Positions 18,911 to 29,753 of a stretch of 64,000 nucleotides of DNA are shown here, in pieces. Below the pieces are notes generated by a model. It saw only the letters and a list, made by a program, of their open reading frames with translations, was not told the DNA's origin and made no database searches. The translations under genes were made by a program, and so were the position numbers. The stretch covers positions 682,001 to 746,000 of the forward strand of contig NC_003197.2 of assembly GCF_000006945.2 (NCBI RefSeq), written 5' to 3'. This DNA comes from Salmonella enterica subsp. enterica serovar Typhimurium str. LT2 (GTDB lineage: Bacteria > Pseudomonadota > Gammaproteobacteria > Enterobacterales > Enterobacteriaceae). Position 1 is the first letter of the stretch. Every line of letters begins with the position of its first letter.

Positions 18911-20023
18911 TTATACGCTTTTCGACAACATTTTTCTGTGGGTGTGGATCGACATCACAATCCCGAACCCGGCCATCAGCACAATCAGTGCGGAGCCCCC
19001 GTAGCTGACCAGGGGTAAAGGTACTCCAACCACAGGCAGAATACCGCTCACCATACCAATATTTACGAAGACATAAACGAATAATATTAACATTAATCCG
19101 CCAGCCATCACGCGACCAAATGTAGTTTGCGCTCTGGCGGCAATCCACAAGCCGCGCATTATTAGCAAAATATAGAGCGCGAGCAGAATCAGGATGCCCA
19201 CCAGACCGAGCTCTTCCGCCAGTACCGCGAAGATAAAGTCGGTATGGCGTTCGGGTAAAAACTCCAGCTGCGACTGGGTGCCGTGGAGCCAGCCTTTACC
19301 GCGCAGGCCGCCTGAGCCAATGGCGATTTTAGACTGAATAATATGATAGCCCGCGCCCAGCGGATCGGTCTCCGGATCAAGGAGCATCATGACGCGCTGG
19401 CGTTGGTAATCGTGCATCAGGAAAAACCACAAAATAGGAATAAATGCAGCGATCAATACAATGGCGACCCCAATTAAGCGCCAGCTCAGACCAGACAAAA
19501 ATAGGACAAAGAGACCGGAAAGGGCGACCAGAATAGACGTCCCCAGGTCCGGCTGGGCGGCGACCAGCAGGGTAGGCATAAAGATTAATACCAGGGCGAT
19601 GGCGGTATTTTTCAGCGAGGGCGGGCAGACGTCGCGGTTAATAAAGCGGGCGACCATCAGCGGCACGGCGATTTTGGCTATTTCCGAAGGCTGAAAGCGA
19701 ACGATTCCCAGATCGAGCCAGCGCTGCGCGCCTTTGGATATTGCGCCGAAGGCATCAACGGCGACCAGCAAAATGATACAAATGATATAGAGATAGGGCG
19801 CCCAGCCTTCATACACGCGCGGCGGGATCTGCGCCATCACCACCATGACCACCAGCCCCATCGCAATCTGACCGATTTTACGCTCCATCATGCCGATGTC
19901 CTGGCCGCTGGCGCTCCAGATGACCAACGCGCTATAAACCAGTAACGCCAGCAGAATGAGTAGCATCGTGGGATCGATATGAATTTTATCCCAGAAGGTT
20001 TTTTTGTTCGGATTATCCGTCAT
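18911..20023 (-). CDS. mrdB: Peptidoglycan glycosyltransferase RodA (MrdB)
   Basis: RodA (370 aa) is the SEDS-family peptidoglycan polymerase of the cell-elongation machinery in the inner membrane. About ten hydrophobic segments are visible, with family motifs GSGGLRGKGWLHG near residue 235 and the SEDS signature region VGVPLPLVSYGGSAL near residue 335. It lies 2 bp after mrdA, whose product PBP2 cross-links the glycan made by RodA. Confidence 0.96.
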   Translation of the reverse strand: MTDNPNKKTFWDKIHIDPTMLLILLALLVYSALVIWSASGQDIGMMERKIGQIAMGLVVMVVMAQIPPRVYEGWAPYLYIICIILLVAVDAFGAISKGAQRWLDLGIVRFQPSEIAKIAVPLMVARFINRDVCPPSLKNTAIALVLIFMPTLLVAAQPDLGTSILVALSGLFVLFLSGLSWRLIGVAIVLIAAFIPILWFFLMHDYQRQRVMMLLDPETDPLGAGYHIIQSKIAIGSGGLRGKGWLHGTQSQLEFLPERHTDFIFAVLAEELGLVGILILLALYILLIMRGLWIAARAQTTFGRVMAGGLMLILFVYVFVNIGMVSGILPVVGVPLPLVSYGGSALIVLMAGFGIVMSIHTHRKMLSKSV

Positions 20024-20025
20024 GA

Positions 20026-21927
20026 TTATTGGTCCTCCGCCGCTGCAACCACCGGGTTTTCCGCAGGCAAATGGGTGTTGTTGTCGCCCAGCATGATGTG
20101 ATCAAGGATTTGGCGCATGATCGTGCCTACTGCCGGGCCTGCGCCGCCGTTTTCAAGGATGATCGCGACGGCGACCTGAGGATTGTTATACGGCGCAAAG
20201 GCGGTCATCAATTTATGGTCGCGCAGGCGCTCGGCGATTTTATGCGCATTGTACGTTTCGTTGGCCTTCAGGCCAAAGACCTGCGCGGTGCCCGACTTCG
20301 CCGCGATTTTATAGGGCGCGCTGGCAAAATATTTATGCGCCGTGCCGTTAGGGCGGTTGGCGACGCCATACATGCCATCTTTCGCAATTTCCCAGTAGCC
20401 GGAGTGAATATCGCCCACCGGCGGCTCATGCGGCTGTACCCACGGCACCTGTTTACCGTTTTCCGCGGTGCTCATTAACAGGTGCGGGACTTTAACTACA
20501 CCGTCGTTAATAAGGATCATTAGCGCCTTACTCATCTGAATCGGCGTCGCTGTCCAGTAACCCTGGCCGATGCCCACCGGAATCGTATCGCCCTGATACC
20601 ACGGTTTTTTAAAGCGTTTCTGTTTCCACTCGCGGGTCGGCATATTACCAGAGCGCTCTTCTGCGAGATCAATTCCGGTGTAGTGACCATAGCCGAACTT
20701 ACCCATCCATTCTGACAGGCGATCGATCCCCATATCATAGGCAACCTGATAGAAGAAGGTATCCGCCGACTCTTCAAGGGATTTGGTGATATTCAGATGC
20801 CCGTGGCCCCATTTTTTCCAGTCGCGGTAGCGTTTCTCAGACCCCGGCAACTGCCACCAGCCAGGGTCGAAAAGACTGGTGTTACGGGTGATGACGCCAG
20901 CGCTTAACGCCGATACGGCGACGTAAGGCTTAACGGTAGAAGCAGGTGGGTAGACACCCTGAGTCGCGCGGTTCACTAATGGCGTGTTCGGGTCGTTAAG
21001 CAGCCCGGAATAATCTTTGCTGGAGATGCCATCCACGAAAAGGTTAGGGTCGTAACTTGGCATGGAGACCAGCGATAGCACGCCGCCGGTACGTGGATCG
21101 GTGACAATCACCGCCGCGCGACTGCCTGCCAGCAGCGTTTCAATATACTGCTGGAGCTTGAGATCCAGCGTCAGGTAGATATCGTGTCCGGCCTGCGGCG
21201 GCACCTCTTTGAGTTGGCGAATAACGCGACCGCGGTTGTTGACTTCAACCTCTTCATAACCGGTTTGCCCATGCAGAATATCTTCATAGTAGCGCTCAAT
21301 GCCCAGCTTGCCGATGTCATGGGTGGCGGCGTAGTTCGCCAGTTTGTTTTCTCTGTCGAGACGCTCGACGTCTTTATCATTGATTTTCGATACGTAGCCG
21401 ATAACGTGGGTCAGCGCCGATCCGTATGGATAATAGCGGCGTTTATAGCCTTTGACTTCGACGCCCGGAAAACGGTACTGGTTGACAGCAAAGCGCGCGA
21501 CCTGAACTTCCGTCAGGTTTGTTTTCACCGGAATAGAAGTAAAGCGATGGGATCGGGCGCGCTCTTTTTTAAAGGCGGCGATATCGTCGTCGTTTAAATC
21601 GACCACACTGCGTAGCGCATCCAGCGTTTGCTGAACGTTATCCACCTTTTCCGGCATCATTTCAATCTGATAGATAGTGCGGTTCAGCGCAAGGGGAATG
21701 CCGTTACGGTCGTAGATTATCCCGCGGCTTGGCGCAATTGGCACCAGCTTGATACGGTTTTCGTTCGAGCGGGTCTGGTAATCGGTAAAACGAAGGATTT
21801 GCAGATTATACAAATTGGCGATCAGTACGCCGGTCAGCAGCAAAATACCCAAAAAGGCGACCAGCGCCCGACGCACAAACAGTGCGGACTCAGCCGTATA
21901 GTCACGAAAAGAATTTTGTCGTTTCAT
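20026..21927 (-). CDS. mrdA: Transpeptidase PBP2 (MrdA)
   Basis: PBP2 (633 aa) is the class B transpeptidase of the Rod complex. It has one N-terminal membrane anchor (residues 20-42), a dimerisation domain and a transpeptidase domain with the acyl-serine Ser330 in STVKP, an SxD-type motif in ESADTFF near residue 387 and KSGTA near residue 544. Length equals the E. coli protein. It is transcribed with rlmH and rsfS upstream and mrdB downstream. Confidence 0.96.
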   Translation of the reverse strand: MKRQNSFRDYTAESALFVRRALVAFLGILLLTGVLIANLYNLQILRFTDYQTRSNENRIKLVPIAPSRGIIYDRNGIPLALNRTIYQIEMMPEKVDNVQQTLDALRSVVDLNDDDIAAFKKERARSHRFTSIPVKTNLTEVQVARFAVNQYRFPGVEVKGYKRRYYPYGSALTHVIGYVSKINDKDVERLDRENKLANYAATHDIGKLGIERYYEDILHGQTGYEEVEVNNRGRVIRQLKEVPPQAGHDIYLTLDLKLQQYIETLLAGSRAAVIVTDPRTGGVLSLVSMPSYDPNLFVDGISSKDYSGLLNDPNTPLVNRATQGVYPPASTVKPYVAVSALSAGVITRNTSLFDPGWWQLPGSEKRYRDWKKWGHGHLNITKSLEESADTFFYQVAYDMGIDRLSEWMGKFGYGHYTGIDLAEERSGNMPTREWKQKRFKKPWYQGDTIPVGIGQGYWTATPIQMSKALMILINDGVVKVPHLLMSTAENGKQVPWVQPHEPPVGDIHSGYWEIAKDGMYGVANRPNGTAHKYFASAPYKIAAKSGTAQVFGLKANETYNAHKIAERLRDHKLMTAFAPYNNPQVAVAIILENGGAGPAVGTIMRQILDHIMLGDNNTHLPAENPVVAAAEDQ

Positions 21928-21957
21928 CCGCTGCTTAATCTTCTCAAGACTTCACGA

Positions 21958-22425
21958 TCACTCACGGTGATAAGGGTGGTTGGTTGTGATGCTCCACGCC
22001 CGGTACAAACTCTCCGCAACCAGAACCCGAACCAGCGGGTGAGGGAGCGTTAACGCCGAGAGCGACCAGCTCTGTTCCGCTGCCGCTTTGCAGGCGGGAG
22101 ATAATCCTTCCGGGCCGCCAATCAGCAAACTGACGTCGCGCCCGTCCTGTTTCCAGCGCTCCAGCTCATTGGCTAACTGCGGCGTATCCCACGGCTTGCC
22201 TGGAATATCCAGGGTAACAATGCGATTCTTACCGGCGGCGGCCAGCATCTGCTCGCCCTCTTTGTCGAGAATGCGTTTGATATCCGCGTTCTTGCCGCGT
22301 TTGCCCGCAGGGATTTCGATCAGCTCAAAGGGCATATCTTTCGGAAAACGACGCAGATATTCCGTAAATCCCGTTTGAACCCAGTCGGGCATCTTCGTGC
22401 CGACAGCGACAAGTTGCAGCTTCAC
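21958..22425 (-). CDS. rlmH: 23S rRNA pseudouridine-1915 N3-methyltransferase RlmH
   Basis: RlmH (155 aa) is a SPOUT-family methyltransferase that modifies pseudouridine 1915 of 23S rRNA on assembled 70S ribosomes. The SAM-binding knot motifs [10 protein letters not shown] near residue 102 and the C-terminal [20 protein letters not shown] are intact. It follows rsfS by 3 bp and precedes mrdA by 30 bp. Confidence 0.96.
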
Positions 22426-22428
22426 GCA

Positions 22429-22746
22429 TTAACTCCAGAGTTTTTCCAGTTCATACAGGCGGCGACTTTCTTCCTGCATGACATGCACAATCACATCGCC
22501 CAGATCGACGACAATCCAGTCAGCCGCATTTTCGCCTTCGACGCCCAATGGCAGCATACCGGCCGCGCGCGACGACTGCACCACGTGGTCGGCAATAGAC
22601 ATAACGTGACGGCTGGAGGTGCCGGTACAAATAATCATACAGTCGGTGATACTGGATTTACCCTGAACATCTAAGGCGATGATGTCCTGACCTTTCAGGT
22701 CATCAATTTTGTCGATAACAAAATCCTGGAGTGCTTTACCCTGCAA
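22429..22746 (-). CDS. rsfS: Ribosomal silencing factor RsfS
   Basis: RsfS (105 aa) binds ribosomal protein L14 (uL14) and blocks joining of the subunits when nutrients run out. The family core LDVQGKSSITDCMIICTGTSSRH and VVDLGDVIVHVM are conserved and length is normal. It appears to be the first gene of the rsfS-rlmH-mrdA-mrdB-rlpA unit. Confidence 0.95.
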   Translation of the reverse strand: MQGKALQDFVIDKIDDLKGQDIIALDVQGKSSITDCMIICTGTSSRHVMSIADHVVQSSRAAGMLPLGVEGENAADWIVVDLGDVIVHVMQEESRRLYELEKLWS

Positions 22747-23074
22747 GTTTTCCCCCTGGGTGAATAATTGCGTTATAACGATAGAAAAAAGGCCAACAGG
22801 CTGGACCGGTAAGGCGTTGCGAGTTAACGCTAACCTTCCGGCGGGACGCCGTGTAGTATACCTGAATCAGCGGCGATACCGGGACTTATGTCGCCGGATC
22901 GGCGTTTAAAACCAGATTATCATCCCATCCCACGTCACAGAAAGCATCGCCATTTTTGTAAAACAATTTCTGCAAAGCTCTGCAAGGTGAAAAAAGCCTG
23001 GCTGCGGAGAATAACAGCCTGTCGGGGGCTGTCAATGGGCGAAACCGCTGCGGCGAGAAAAAACGGAAAATTCA
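22747..23074. other. Intergenic region upstream of rsfS
   Basis: About 330 bp between cobC and rsfS, both leftward. It contains a TATACT hexamer on the minus strand (22860-22855) that could be the rsfS -10 element, though no good -35 lies 17 bp before it. Two GCCGGATCGGCG/GGCGATACC-like GC-rich patches occur near 22870-22910. I see no gene or RNA here. Confidence 0.4.
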
Positions 23075-23683
23075 TCACTCAGGCCGCCAGACGGCACGAC
23101 TATTTAATACTTTCAGGGTGGCGAACCCTTCGCATATGTCGATTGCGCTCCAGCATCCCTGTTCTACCCGGAAATGCCATAGCGAGGCGGCGGGCATTGT
23201 GAGCAGACGGGCAATCAACAGGCTGAGTACGCCCTGATGGCTGACGATCAGCAGGTTCTGGCAATCGCTAAACGCGTCGAGTCGCGAGATAAAGCGCTCT
23301 ACGCGCCGGGTAAAAGCCTGAAAACCCTCGCCATTGGTCGGAACCGCATTCTGCCAGTCCGTACACCAGGCGGCATAGCTTTCGGCATCTTCATGGGTGA
23401 GGTCGCGGTGATGGCGCATTTCCCAGTCGCCAAAGTACATCTCATTAAGCTCAGGTAAGATGTGTTGCGGCACATCCCGGCCCTCCAGTACGAGCCGGGC
23501 GGTATGGCGCGCGCGCTCCAGCTCGCTGCATAACACCCGGTCAAATGGCGCGTGGCGCAATAAAGTATGTAGCGTTTTCGCCTGGCCAATCCCTTTTTCC
23601 GTTAACGGCGTGGGAGCATGTCCGCTATACAACCCGGCGACATTGGCCTCGGTTTCGCCATGACGCACCAGCCACAATCGCAT
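23075..23683 (-). CDS. cobC: Alpha-ribazole-5'-phosphate phosphatase CobC
   Basis: CobC (202 aa) is a histidine-phosphatase-superfamily enzyme in assembly of the cobalamin nucleotide loop. The phosphoacceptor histidine lies in RLWLVRHGETEAN (residues 2-14), with ARHTA near residue 65 and the second catalytic His in IVSHQGVLS near 150. The ATG at 23683 matches the known N-terminus; an extension to 23716 is less likely. It is divergent from cobD across 96 bp and both act late in B12 synthesis, away from the main cob operon. Confidence 0.95.
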   Translation of the reverse strand: MRLWLVRHGETEANVAGLYSGHAPTPLTEKGIGQAKTLHTLLRHAPFDRVLCSELERARHTARLVLEGRDVPQHILPELNEMYFGDWEMRHHRDLTHEDAESYAAWCTDWQNAVPTNGEGFQAFTRRVERFISRLDAFSDCQNLLIVSHQGVLSLLIARLLTMPAASLWHFRVEQGCWSAIDICEGFATLKVLNSRAVWRPE

Positions 23684-23779
23684 GGTATTCCTCATGAGGT
23701 TAAATGCGCAAAACATGATAATGCCCCTGATTGCGCAACGTTTTTTTCACTAAAATAGCGTTTTTTGGCTGGAGGCATA

Positions 23780-24874
23780 ATGGCGTTATTCAACAGCGCG
23801 CATGGCGGTAATATTCGGGAAGCCGCGACGGTGTTGGGCATCTCGCCTGACCAGTTACTGGATTTTAGCGCAAACATTAATCCGCTGGGTATGCCTGTCA
23901 GCGTGAAACGCGCGCTTATCGACAATCTGGACTGCATTGAGCGCTACCCGGACGCCGATTATTTTCATTTGCACCAGGCGCTGGCGCGTCATCATCAGGT
24001 GCCGGCATCGTGGATACTGGCGGGAAATGGCGAGACGGAGTCAATCTTTACCGTGGCGAGCGGTCTTAAACCGCGTCGTGCAATGATTGTCACGCCAGGT
24101 TTCGCGGAGTATGGCCGGGCGCTGGCGCAAAGTGGCTGTGAAATTCGTCGCTGGTCTCTACGCGAAGCGGATGGCTGGCAGCTTACCGATGCCATTCTTG
24201 AGGCGTTGACGCCCGATCTGGACTGCCTGTTTCTGTGTACGCCTAATAATCCTACCGGCCTGCTGCCGGAGCGGCCGTTATTACAGGCCATTGCCGATCG
24301 CTGCAAATCGCTGAACATTAACCTGATCCTGGATGAAGCGTTTATCGATTTTATTCCGCATGAGACGGGCTTTATTCCTGCTCTTAAAGATAATCCGCAT
24401 ATCTGGGTGCTGCGTTCGCTGACCAAATTTTATGCCATTCCCGGCCTGCGGTTGGGATATCTCGTCAATAGCGATGACGCGGCGATGGCGCGGATGCGTC
24501 GCCAACAAATGCCGTGGTCGGTTAACGCGCTGGCGGCGCTTGCCGGTGAGGTAGCGTTACAGGATAGCGCCTGGCAACAGGCGACCTGGCATTGGTTACG
24601 GGAGGAGGGCGCCCGGTTTTATCAGGCGCTTTGTCAGCTCCCCCTGCTGACGGTTTATCCCGGGCGGGCAAACTATCTGTTGTTACGCTGTGAGCGAGAG
24701 GATATTGATCTGCAGCGACGGTTGCTGACGCAGCGGATTTTAATCCGTAGCTGCGCTAACTACCCGGGGCTGGACAGCCGCTATTATCGTGTGGCGATAC
24801 GCAGCGCTGCGCAAAACGAGCGTCTGCTGGCGGCGCTGCGCAATGTGCTTACCGGTATAGCCCCTGCTGATTGA
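23780..24874 (+). CDS. cobD: L-threonine-O-3-phosphate decarboxylase CobD
   Basis: CobD (364 aa) is a PLP enzyme that decarboxylates threonine phosphate to (R)-1-amino-2-propanol phosphate, the linker of cobalamin. The fold type I signature is present: the Schiff-base Lys in [16 protein letters not shown] near residue 216, with NNPTG near 157 and DEAFIDF near 190. The ATG at 23780 follows GGAGG. The 3' end overlaps convergent nadD by 26 bp. cobD is a Salmonella marker; E. coli lacks it. Confidence 0.96.
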
Positions 24875-25490
24875 TGTAGTTCAGCACGTTTTCCGGCAAC
24901 AGATCGTCGCAGGATTCGCCTTTTTCCAGCCGTTCGCGGATGAGGGTTGCGGAGATATTAAGCCAGGGCGTTTCCGCCAGGTAAATTTTACCGGCTGGCA
25001 ACTGGTGCAGATCGTCCGGCGTATGGGTCAGATGCTGTTCCAGCCACTGCTGGTGTTGCGCCTGCGTCATTTCAAGGGGGTAGCCGGGACGACGACAAAC
25101 GATCAGGTGAGTGTTATCAAGGATGGTGTCGTAATCATGCCAGGTGGGGAAGTTAAGCAGCGAGTCCTGGCCGATAATAAACGCCAGCGGCGCTTCGGGG
25201 CCCTGTTCTTCGCGCCATGCTTTCAGCGTTTGCGCAGTGTAAGAGGGCGCGTTTCGCTGTAGCTCGCGTTCATCCAGCGTAAAAAGCGGCTTATCGGCGA
25301 TAGCCAGCTCCAGCATATATTTACGCTGCGCGCTGGAGGCTTCCGGCTGGGGGCGATGCGGCGGCACATTGTTAGGCATAATAATCACCCGCGATAAGCC
25401 GATCAGATTCGCCAGCGTTTCAACAGGTTTAAGATGTCCATAATGCACCGGATCAAAGGTGCCGCCGAATAAAGCCTGTAACGATTTCAT
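24849..25490 (-). CDS. nadD: Nicotinate-mononucleotide adenylyltransferase NadD
   Basis: NadD (213 aa) joins nicotinate mononucleotide and ATP to deamido-NAD in the cytoplasm. The nucleotidyltransferase motif [12 protein letters not shown] (residues 9-20, with the HxGH) and the C-terminal [10 protein letters not shown] (ISxTxxR type) are intact. The ATG at 25490 gives the standard start. It lies 1 bp after holA, and its 3' end overlaps cobD on the opposite strand. Confidence 0.96.
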
Positions 25491-25491
25491 A

Positions 25492-26523
25492 TCACCCATC
25501 AATAAATACGTCTGCCAGCGCCTTATGGCAGAGCAGGAGCGACAGCCCTTCAAGATCTGCCCATACCGACTGACCATAATCCTGTTTGAGCGTAATTTCT
25601 GTACGCGTCAGTAACTGCACGGCCTGGCGAAGCTGCGCAGGATGGAGACGCTGCAACGCGTCGCCGATCATGGGGCGACGGTTTTGCCAGACCCGGTGTT
25701 TATCAAACAGCGCGCGTAACGGCGTATGCGCGGACTGACGTTTGAGATTTACCAGTAGCAGCAGCTCTCGCTGGAGGGTGCGCAGCAGAATAACCGGTTC
25801 GCTGCCTTCAAGGCGTAGCTGTTGCAGAATGTGCAGCGCGCGTTTGCTTTTCCCCATCAGTAACGCATCCACCCAGTGGAAAGGGGTAAAGTGGGCGGCG
25901 TCATTGACGGCCTGCTCCACGCGAGGAAGCGTTAACTTACCGTCAGGCCAAAGCAGCGACAGTCGTTCCAGCGCCTGCGCCAGCGCCAACAGATTGCCCT
26001 CATAGCAATAGCACAGCAGTTGGTTCGCGGCGTCATCCAGTTGCAAATTCTGTGCTTTCGCTCTGGCGGCCACCCAGCGGGGAAGCTGCGCCTGCTCCGG
26101 CGTCTGACAACTGACCTGAACGCTACGGTCTGCCAGCGCGGTATACCAGGCGGCGTTTTCCTGCGCTTTGGTGAGCTTGTTTCCGCGTACTATTAATAAC
26201 AGGTCGTCATGCAGCAGCTCGCTCAGGGTGGCGAGTTGCTCATTCATTGCCGCGTTAGGCCCGTTTTCCGGCAGTTGCAGCACCAGCGTTTGACGGCTGG
26301 CGAACAGACTCATCGCCTGGCAGAGTGAGAAAAGCGATCCCCAGTCGGTACTGGGATCGAGAGTAAAAGCGTGGTGCTCTTCGAAGCCTTGCGACGCAGC
26401 CGCCAGACGAATAGCGTCCTGACTTTCCTGCAGCAGCAGCGGATCGTTGCCCAATAGCAGATATGCCGCACGCAGCCCTTCATTGAGCTGCGCGCGGAGT
26501 TGTTCAGGATACAACCTGATCAT
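25492..26523 (-). CDS. holA: DNA polymerase III delta subunit HolA
   Basis: HolA (343 aa) is the beta-clamp-opening wrench of the clamp loader complex. The N-terminal segment [14 protein letters not shown] (near residue 21) and the leucine-rich beta-interacting helix ([14 protein letters not shown] near residue 69, with the Leu-Phe pair) match the family. Length equals E. coli HolA. Its start abuts the lptE stop codon at 26523. Confidence 0.95.
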
Positions 26524-27113
26524 TAGTTACTCAGCGTAGTGGAGACGCGTGCTGGCGTAGAGGCGGGCGCCGCCGTCTCATTGTCGGCGGTAGCCTCCTC
26601 TTTCGTCGCCTGAATATCCGCCGCGCGGACGCTGGTCAGCTTACGAATCAGCTGTTCAGCGGCTTTGTCGTACATCTCCTGAACGATCATGGCCTGCTCG
26701 TTATCCTTCGCCAACGCCATCTGCGGGTTATCGAAGAACGAACGGTACACTTTCGTGCTGATAGGATAGATGTCATGGCCCGGAATCAATACCGAGGCAT
26801 TGACGGTCATCACCATCTGATATTCCGCCGTCTGGCCGTCCTGGAACACTGACGCCGTATCCTGCAAAATAGTCACCGTTCCAAGCCGCAGAGACGGAAC
26901 GTCTTTGCGCGTTGTGTCTTTATCAAGCAGGTTTACGTTATTCAGCCGTAACTGATTACGTACCGCACGACTTAGCGGACCGTTCGGATCGCCGGAATCG
27001 AGGATCATCGTTTTCATTGAAGCCGGAACCTGCGTAGTGCTACGCAGATGCCAGCCGCATCCGGCGGTGACCAGCACCGCCAGAGATAACAACAGTGTTA
27101 CCAGATATCGCAC
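26523..27113 (-). CDS. lptE: LPS-assembly lipoprotein LptE (RlpB)
   Basis: LptE (196 aa) is the outer-membrane lipoprotein plug of the LptD barrel that delivers LPS to the cell surface. A lipobox TAGC puts the lipidated Cys at residue 19. The central region LRTVTI-like strands and the conserved RSFFDNPQMALAKD segment match the family. The C-terminal tail (after about 170) is Ala/Thr-rich and less conserved. It lies 14 bp after leuS. Confidence 0.94.
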   Translation of the reverse strand: MRYLVTLLLSLAVLVTAGCGWHLRSTTQVPASMKTMILDSGDPNGPLSRAVRNQLRLNNVNLLDKDTTRKDVPSLRLGTVTILQDTASVFQDGQTAEYQMVMTVNASVLIPGHDIYPISTKVYRSFFDNPQMALAKDNEQAMIVQEMYDKAAEQLIRKLTSVRAADIQATKEEATADNETAAPASTPARVSTTLSN

Positions 27114-27127
27114 GCTTCCTCCCGCGC

Positions 27128-29710
27128 TTAGCCAACAACCAGATTGAGGAGTTTACCCGGAACGTAAATCACTTTACGCACGGTAACGCCATCAAGATAT
27201 TTTGCCACCAGATGTTCCTGGCCTGCACGTTCACGCACCTGTTCTTCGGTAGCATCCACCGGTACGGTGATTTTCCCGCGAACTTTACCGTTAACCTGCA
27301 CGACAACCAGCGTGGTGTTTTCCACCATTGCCTGCTCGTCGGCTACCGGCCACGGCGCGTTGTCGATATCACCTTCGCCGCCCAGCTCCTGCCACAAGGT
27401 AAAGCAGACGTGCGGCGTGAACGGGTTAAGCATACGCACGACGGCCTGCAGCGCTTCCTGAAGCAGTGCGCGGTCTTGTTCGCCTTCCTGCGGGGCTTTC
27501 GCCAGTTTGTTCATCAACTCCATGATCGCCGCAATGGCGGTGTTGAACGTCTGACGGCGGCCGATATCATCGGTCACTTTGGCAATGGTTTTATGCACAT
27601 CGCGACGCAGCGCTTTTTGATCTTCGCTCAGCGCATCGACGTTCAGCGCCGCGACAGGACCTTTAGCGGTGTGTTCGTAAACCAGCTTCCAGACGCGTTT
27701 AATAAAGCGGTTTGCGCCTTCTACGCCGGACTCCTGCCATTCCAGAGTCATATCCGCCGGAGAAGCGAACATCATAAACAGGCGTACCGTGTCCGCGCCA
27801 TAACGTTCAACCATTACCTGCGGGTCGATACCGTTATTTTTCGACTTGGACATTTTACTCATGCCAGTGTAGACCAGCTCATGACCCGCTGCGTCTTTTG
27901 CTTTGACAATGCGGCCTTTTTCATCGCGCTCGACGATAGCGTCAACTGGCGAAACCCAGTTACGTTCGCCGTTCTCGCCGACATAATAGAACGCATCCGC
28001 CAGTACCATGCCCTGGCACAGCAACTGTTTAGCCGGCTCGTCAGAGGTGACCATGCCCGCATCGCGCATCAGCTTATGGAAGAAGCGGAAGTAGAGCAGG
28101 TGCATGATGGCATGTTCAATACCGCCGATGTAGATGTCGACCGGCAGCCAGTAGTTTGCCGCTTTCGAATCCAGCATTCCTTCCTGATACTGCGGGCAGG
28201 TGTAACGCGCGTAGTACCATGACGATTCCATAAAGGTGTCGAAGGTGTCGGTTTCACGCAGCGCCGGCATACCGTTAACGGTGGTTTTCGCCCACTCAGG
28301 ATCGGCTTTAATCGGGCTGGTGATGCCGTCCATGACGACATCTTCCGGCAGAATAACCGGCAGTTGATCTTCCGGCGTCGGCAGCACGGTGCCGTCTTCC
28401 AGGGTGACCATCGGGATCGGCGCGCCCCAGTAACGCTGACGGGAAACGCCCCAGTCACGCAGACGATAGTTCACTTTACGTTCGCCGACGCCTTTTTCCG
28501 CCAGTTTATCGGCAATGGCGTTAAACGCCGCTTCAAAGGCCAGGCCGTCGAACTCGCCGGAGTTAAACAGCACGCCTTTTTCGGTCAGCGCCTGTTCGGA
28601 AAGATCCGGCTCGGAACCGTCGGCGGCCAGAATCACCGGCTTGATGGTCAAACCGTATTTGGAGGCAAATTCGTAGTCGCGCTGATCGTGACCCGGAACG
28701 GCCATCACCGCGCCAGTGCCGTACTCCATCAGGACAAAGTTTGCCGCCCAGACCGGGATCTCTTCGCCAGTTAACGGATGAATCGCTTTATAGCCGGTGT
28801 CGACGCCTTTTTTCTCCATGGTCGCCATTTCGGCTTCGGCCACTTTGGTGTTACGGCATTCGTCGATGAACGCCGCCAGTTCGGCGTTGTTCGCCGCCGC
28901 TTTTTGCGCCAGCGGATGACCGGCGGCCACCGCCAGGTAAGTGGCGCCCATAAAGGTATCTGGACGGGTGGTATAGACGGTCAGGGTGTTATCGTAACCC
29001 TTCACATCGAAGGTGATTTCCACGCCTTCAGAGCGGCCAATCCAGTTGCGCTGCATCGTTTTTACGGTATCAGGCCAGTGGTCCAGCTTATCCAGATCGC
29101 GCAACAGCTCGTCTGCGTAAGCGGTGATTTTGATAAACCACTGTGGGATCTCTTTACGCTCAACTTTGGTGTCGCAGCGCCAGCAGCAGCCGTCGATCAC
29201 CTGTTCGTTGGCGAGAACGGTCTGATCGTTCGGGCACCAGTTAACGGCAGAAGTCTTCTTGTACACCAGGCCTTTTTTATACAGCTCGGTGAAGAACTTC
29301 TGTTCCCAACGGTAGTATTCCGGGGTGCAGGTCGCGATTTCACGGCTCCAGTCATAGCCAAAACCCAGCGTTTTTAGCTGGTTTTTCATATACGCGATGT
29401 TGTCGTACGTCCACGGCGCCGGCGCGGTGTTGTTCTTCACCGCCGCGCCTTCCGCCGGCAGGCCGAAGGCGTCCCAGCCGATTGGCTGCAGCACGTTTTT
29501 GCCCAGCATACGCTGGTAGCGGGCAACCACGTCGCCGATGGTGTAGTTACGTACGTGGCCCATGTGTAGTCGGCCAGAAGGATAGGGAAGCATCGACAGG
29601 CAGTAATACTTCTCTTTGCTCTCGTCTTCGGTCACTTCAAATGTGCGCTTCTCATCCCAGTGAAGCTGTACTTTGGATTCTATCTCTTCCGGGCGGTATT
29701 GCTCTTGCAT
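27128..29710 (-). CDS. leuS: Leucyl-tRNA synthetase LeuS
   Basis: LeuS (860 aa) charges tRNA-Leu. The class I motifs are present: HMGH in [15 protein letters not shown] near residues 42-52 and KMSKS in [11 protein letters not shown] near residue 619, with a large CP1 editing domain between. The ATG at 29710 gives the E. coli length; an open frame running to 29953 lacks similarity upstream of that ATG. It leads the leuS-lptE-holA-nadD unit. Confidence 0.97.
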
Positions 29711-29737
29711 GGCAGCCAGTAGTCCTGTTTTCGATAC

Positions 29738-29753
29738 AGCTACAAATGTAGCT
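29738..29753. repeat. 16-bp palindrome in the leuS leader
   Basis: AGCTACA, AA, TGTAGCT is a perfect inverted repeat (7-bp arms), 28 bp before the leuS ATG and about 195 bp upstream of the sigma-54-type promoter at 29948. It could be an RNA hairpin in the leuS leader or a protein-binding site for either divergent unit; the sequence alone does not decide. Confidence 0.5.

Noticed and set aside
27095..28222. 375-codon frame on the plus strand across leuS
   Set aside because: It is a shadow of the leuS codons; the translation is rich in His, Arg and Gln and has no fold signature, whereas leuS is certain.
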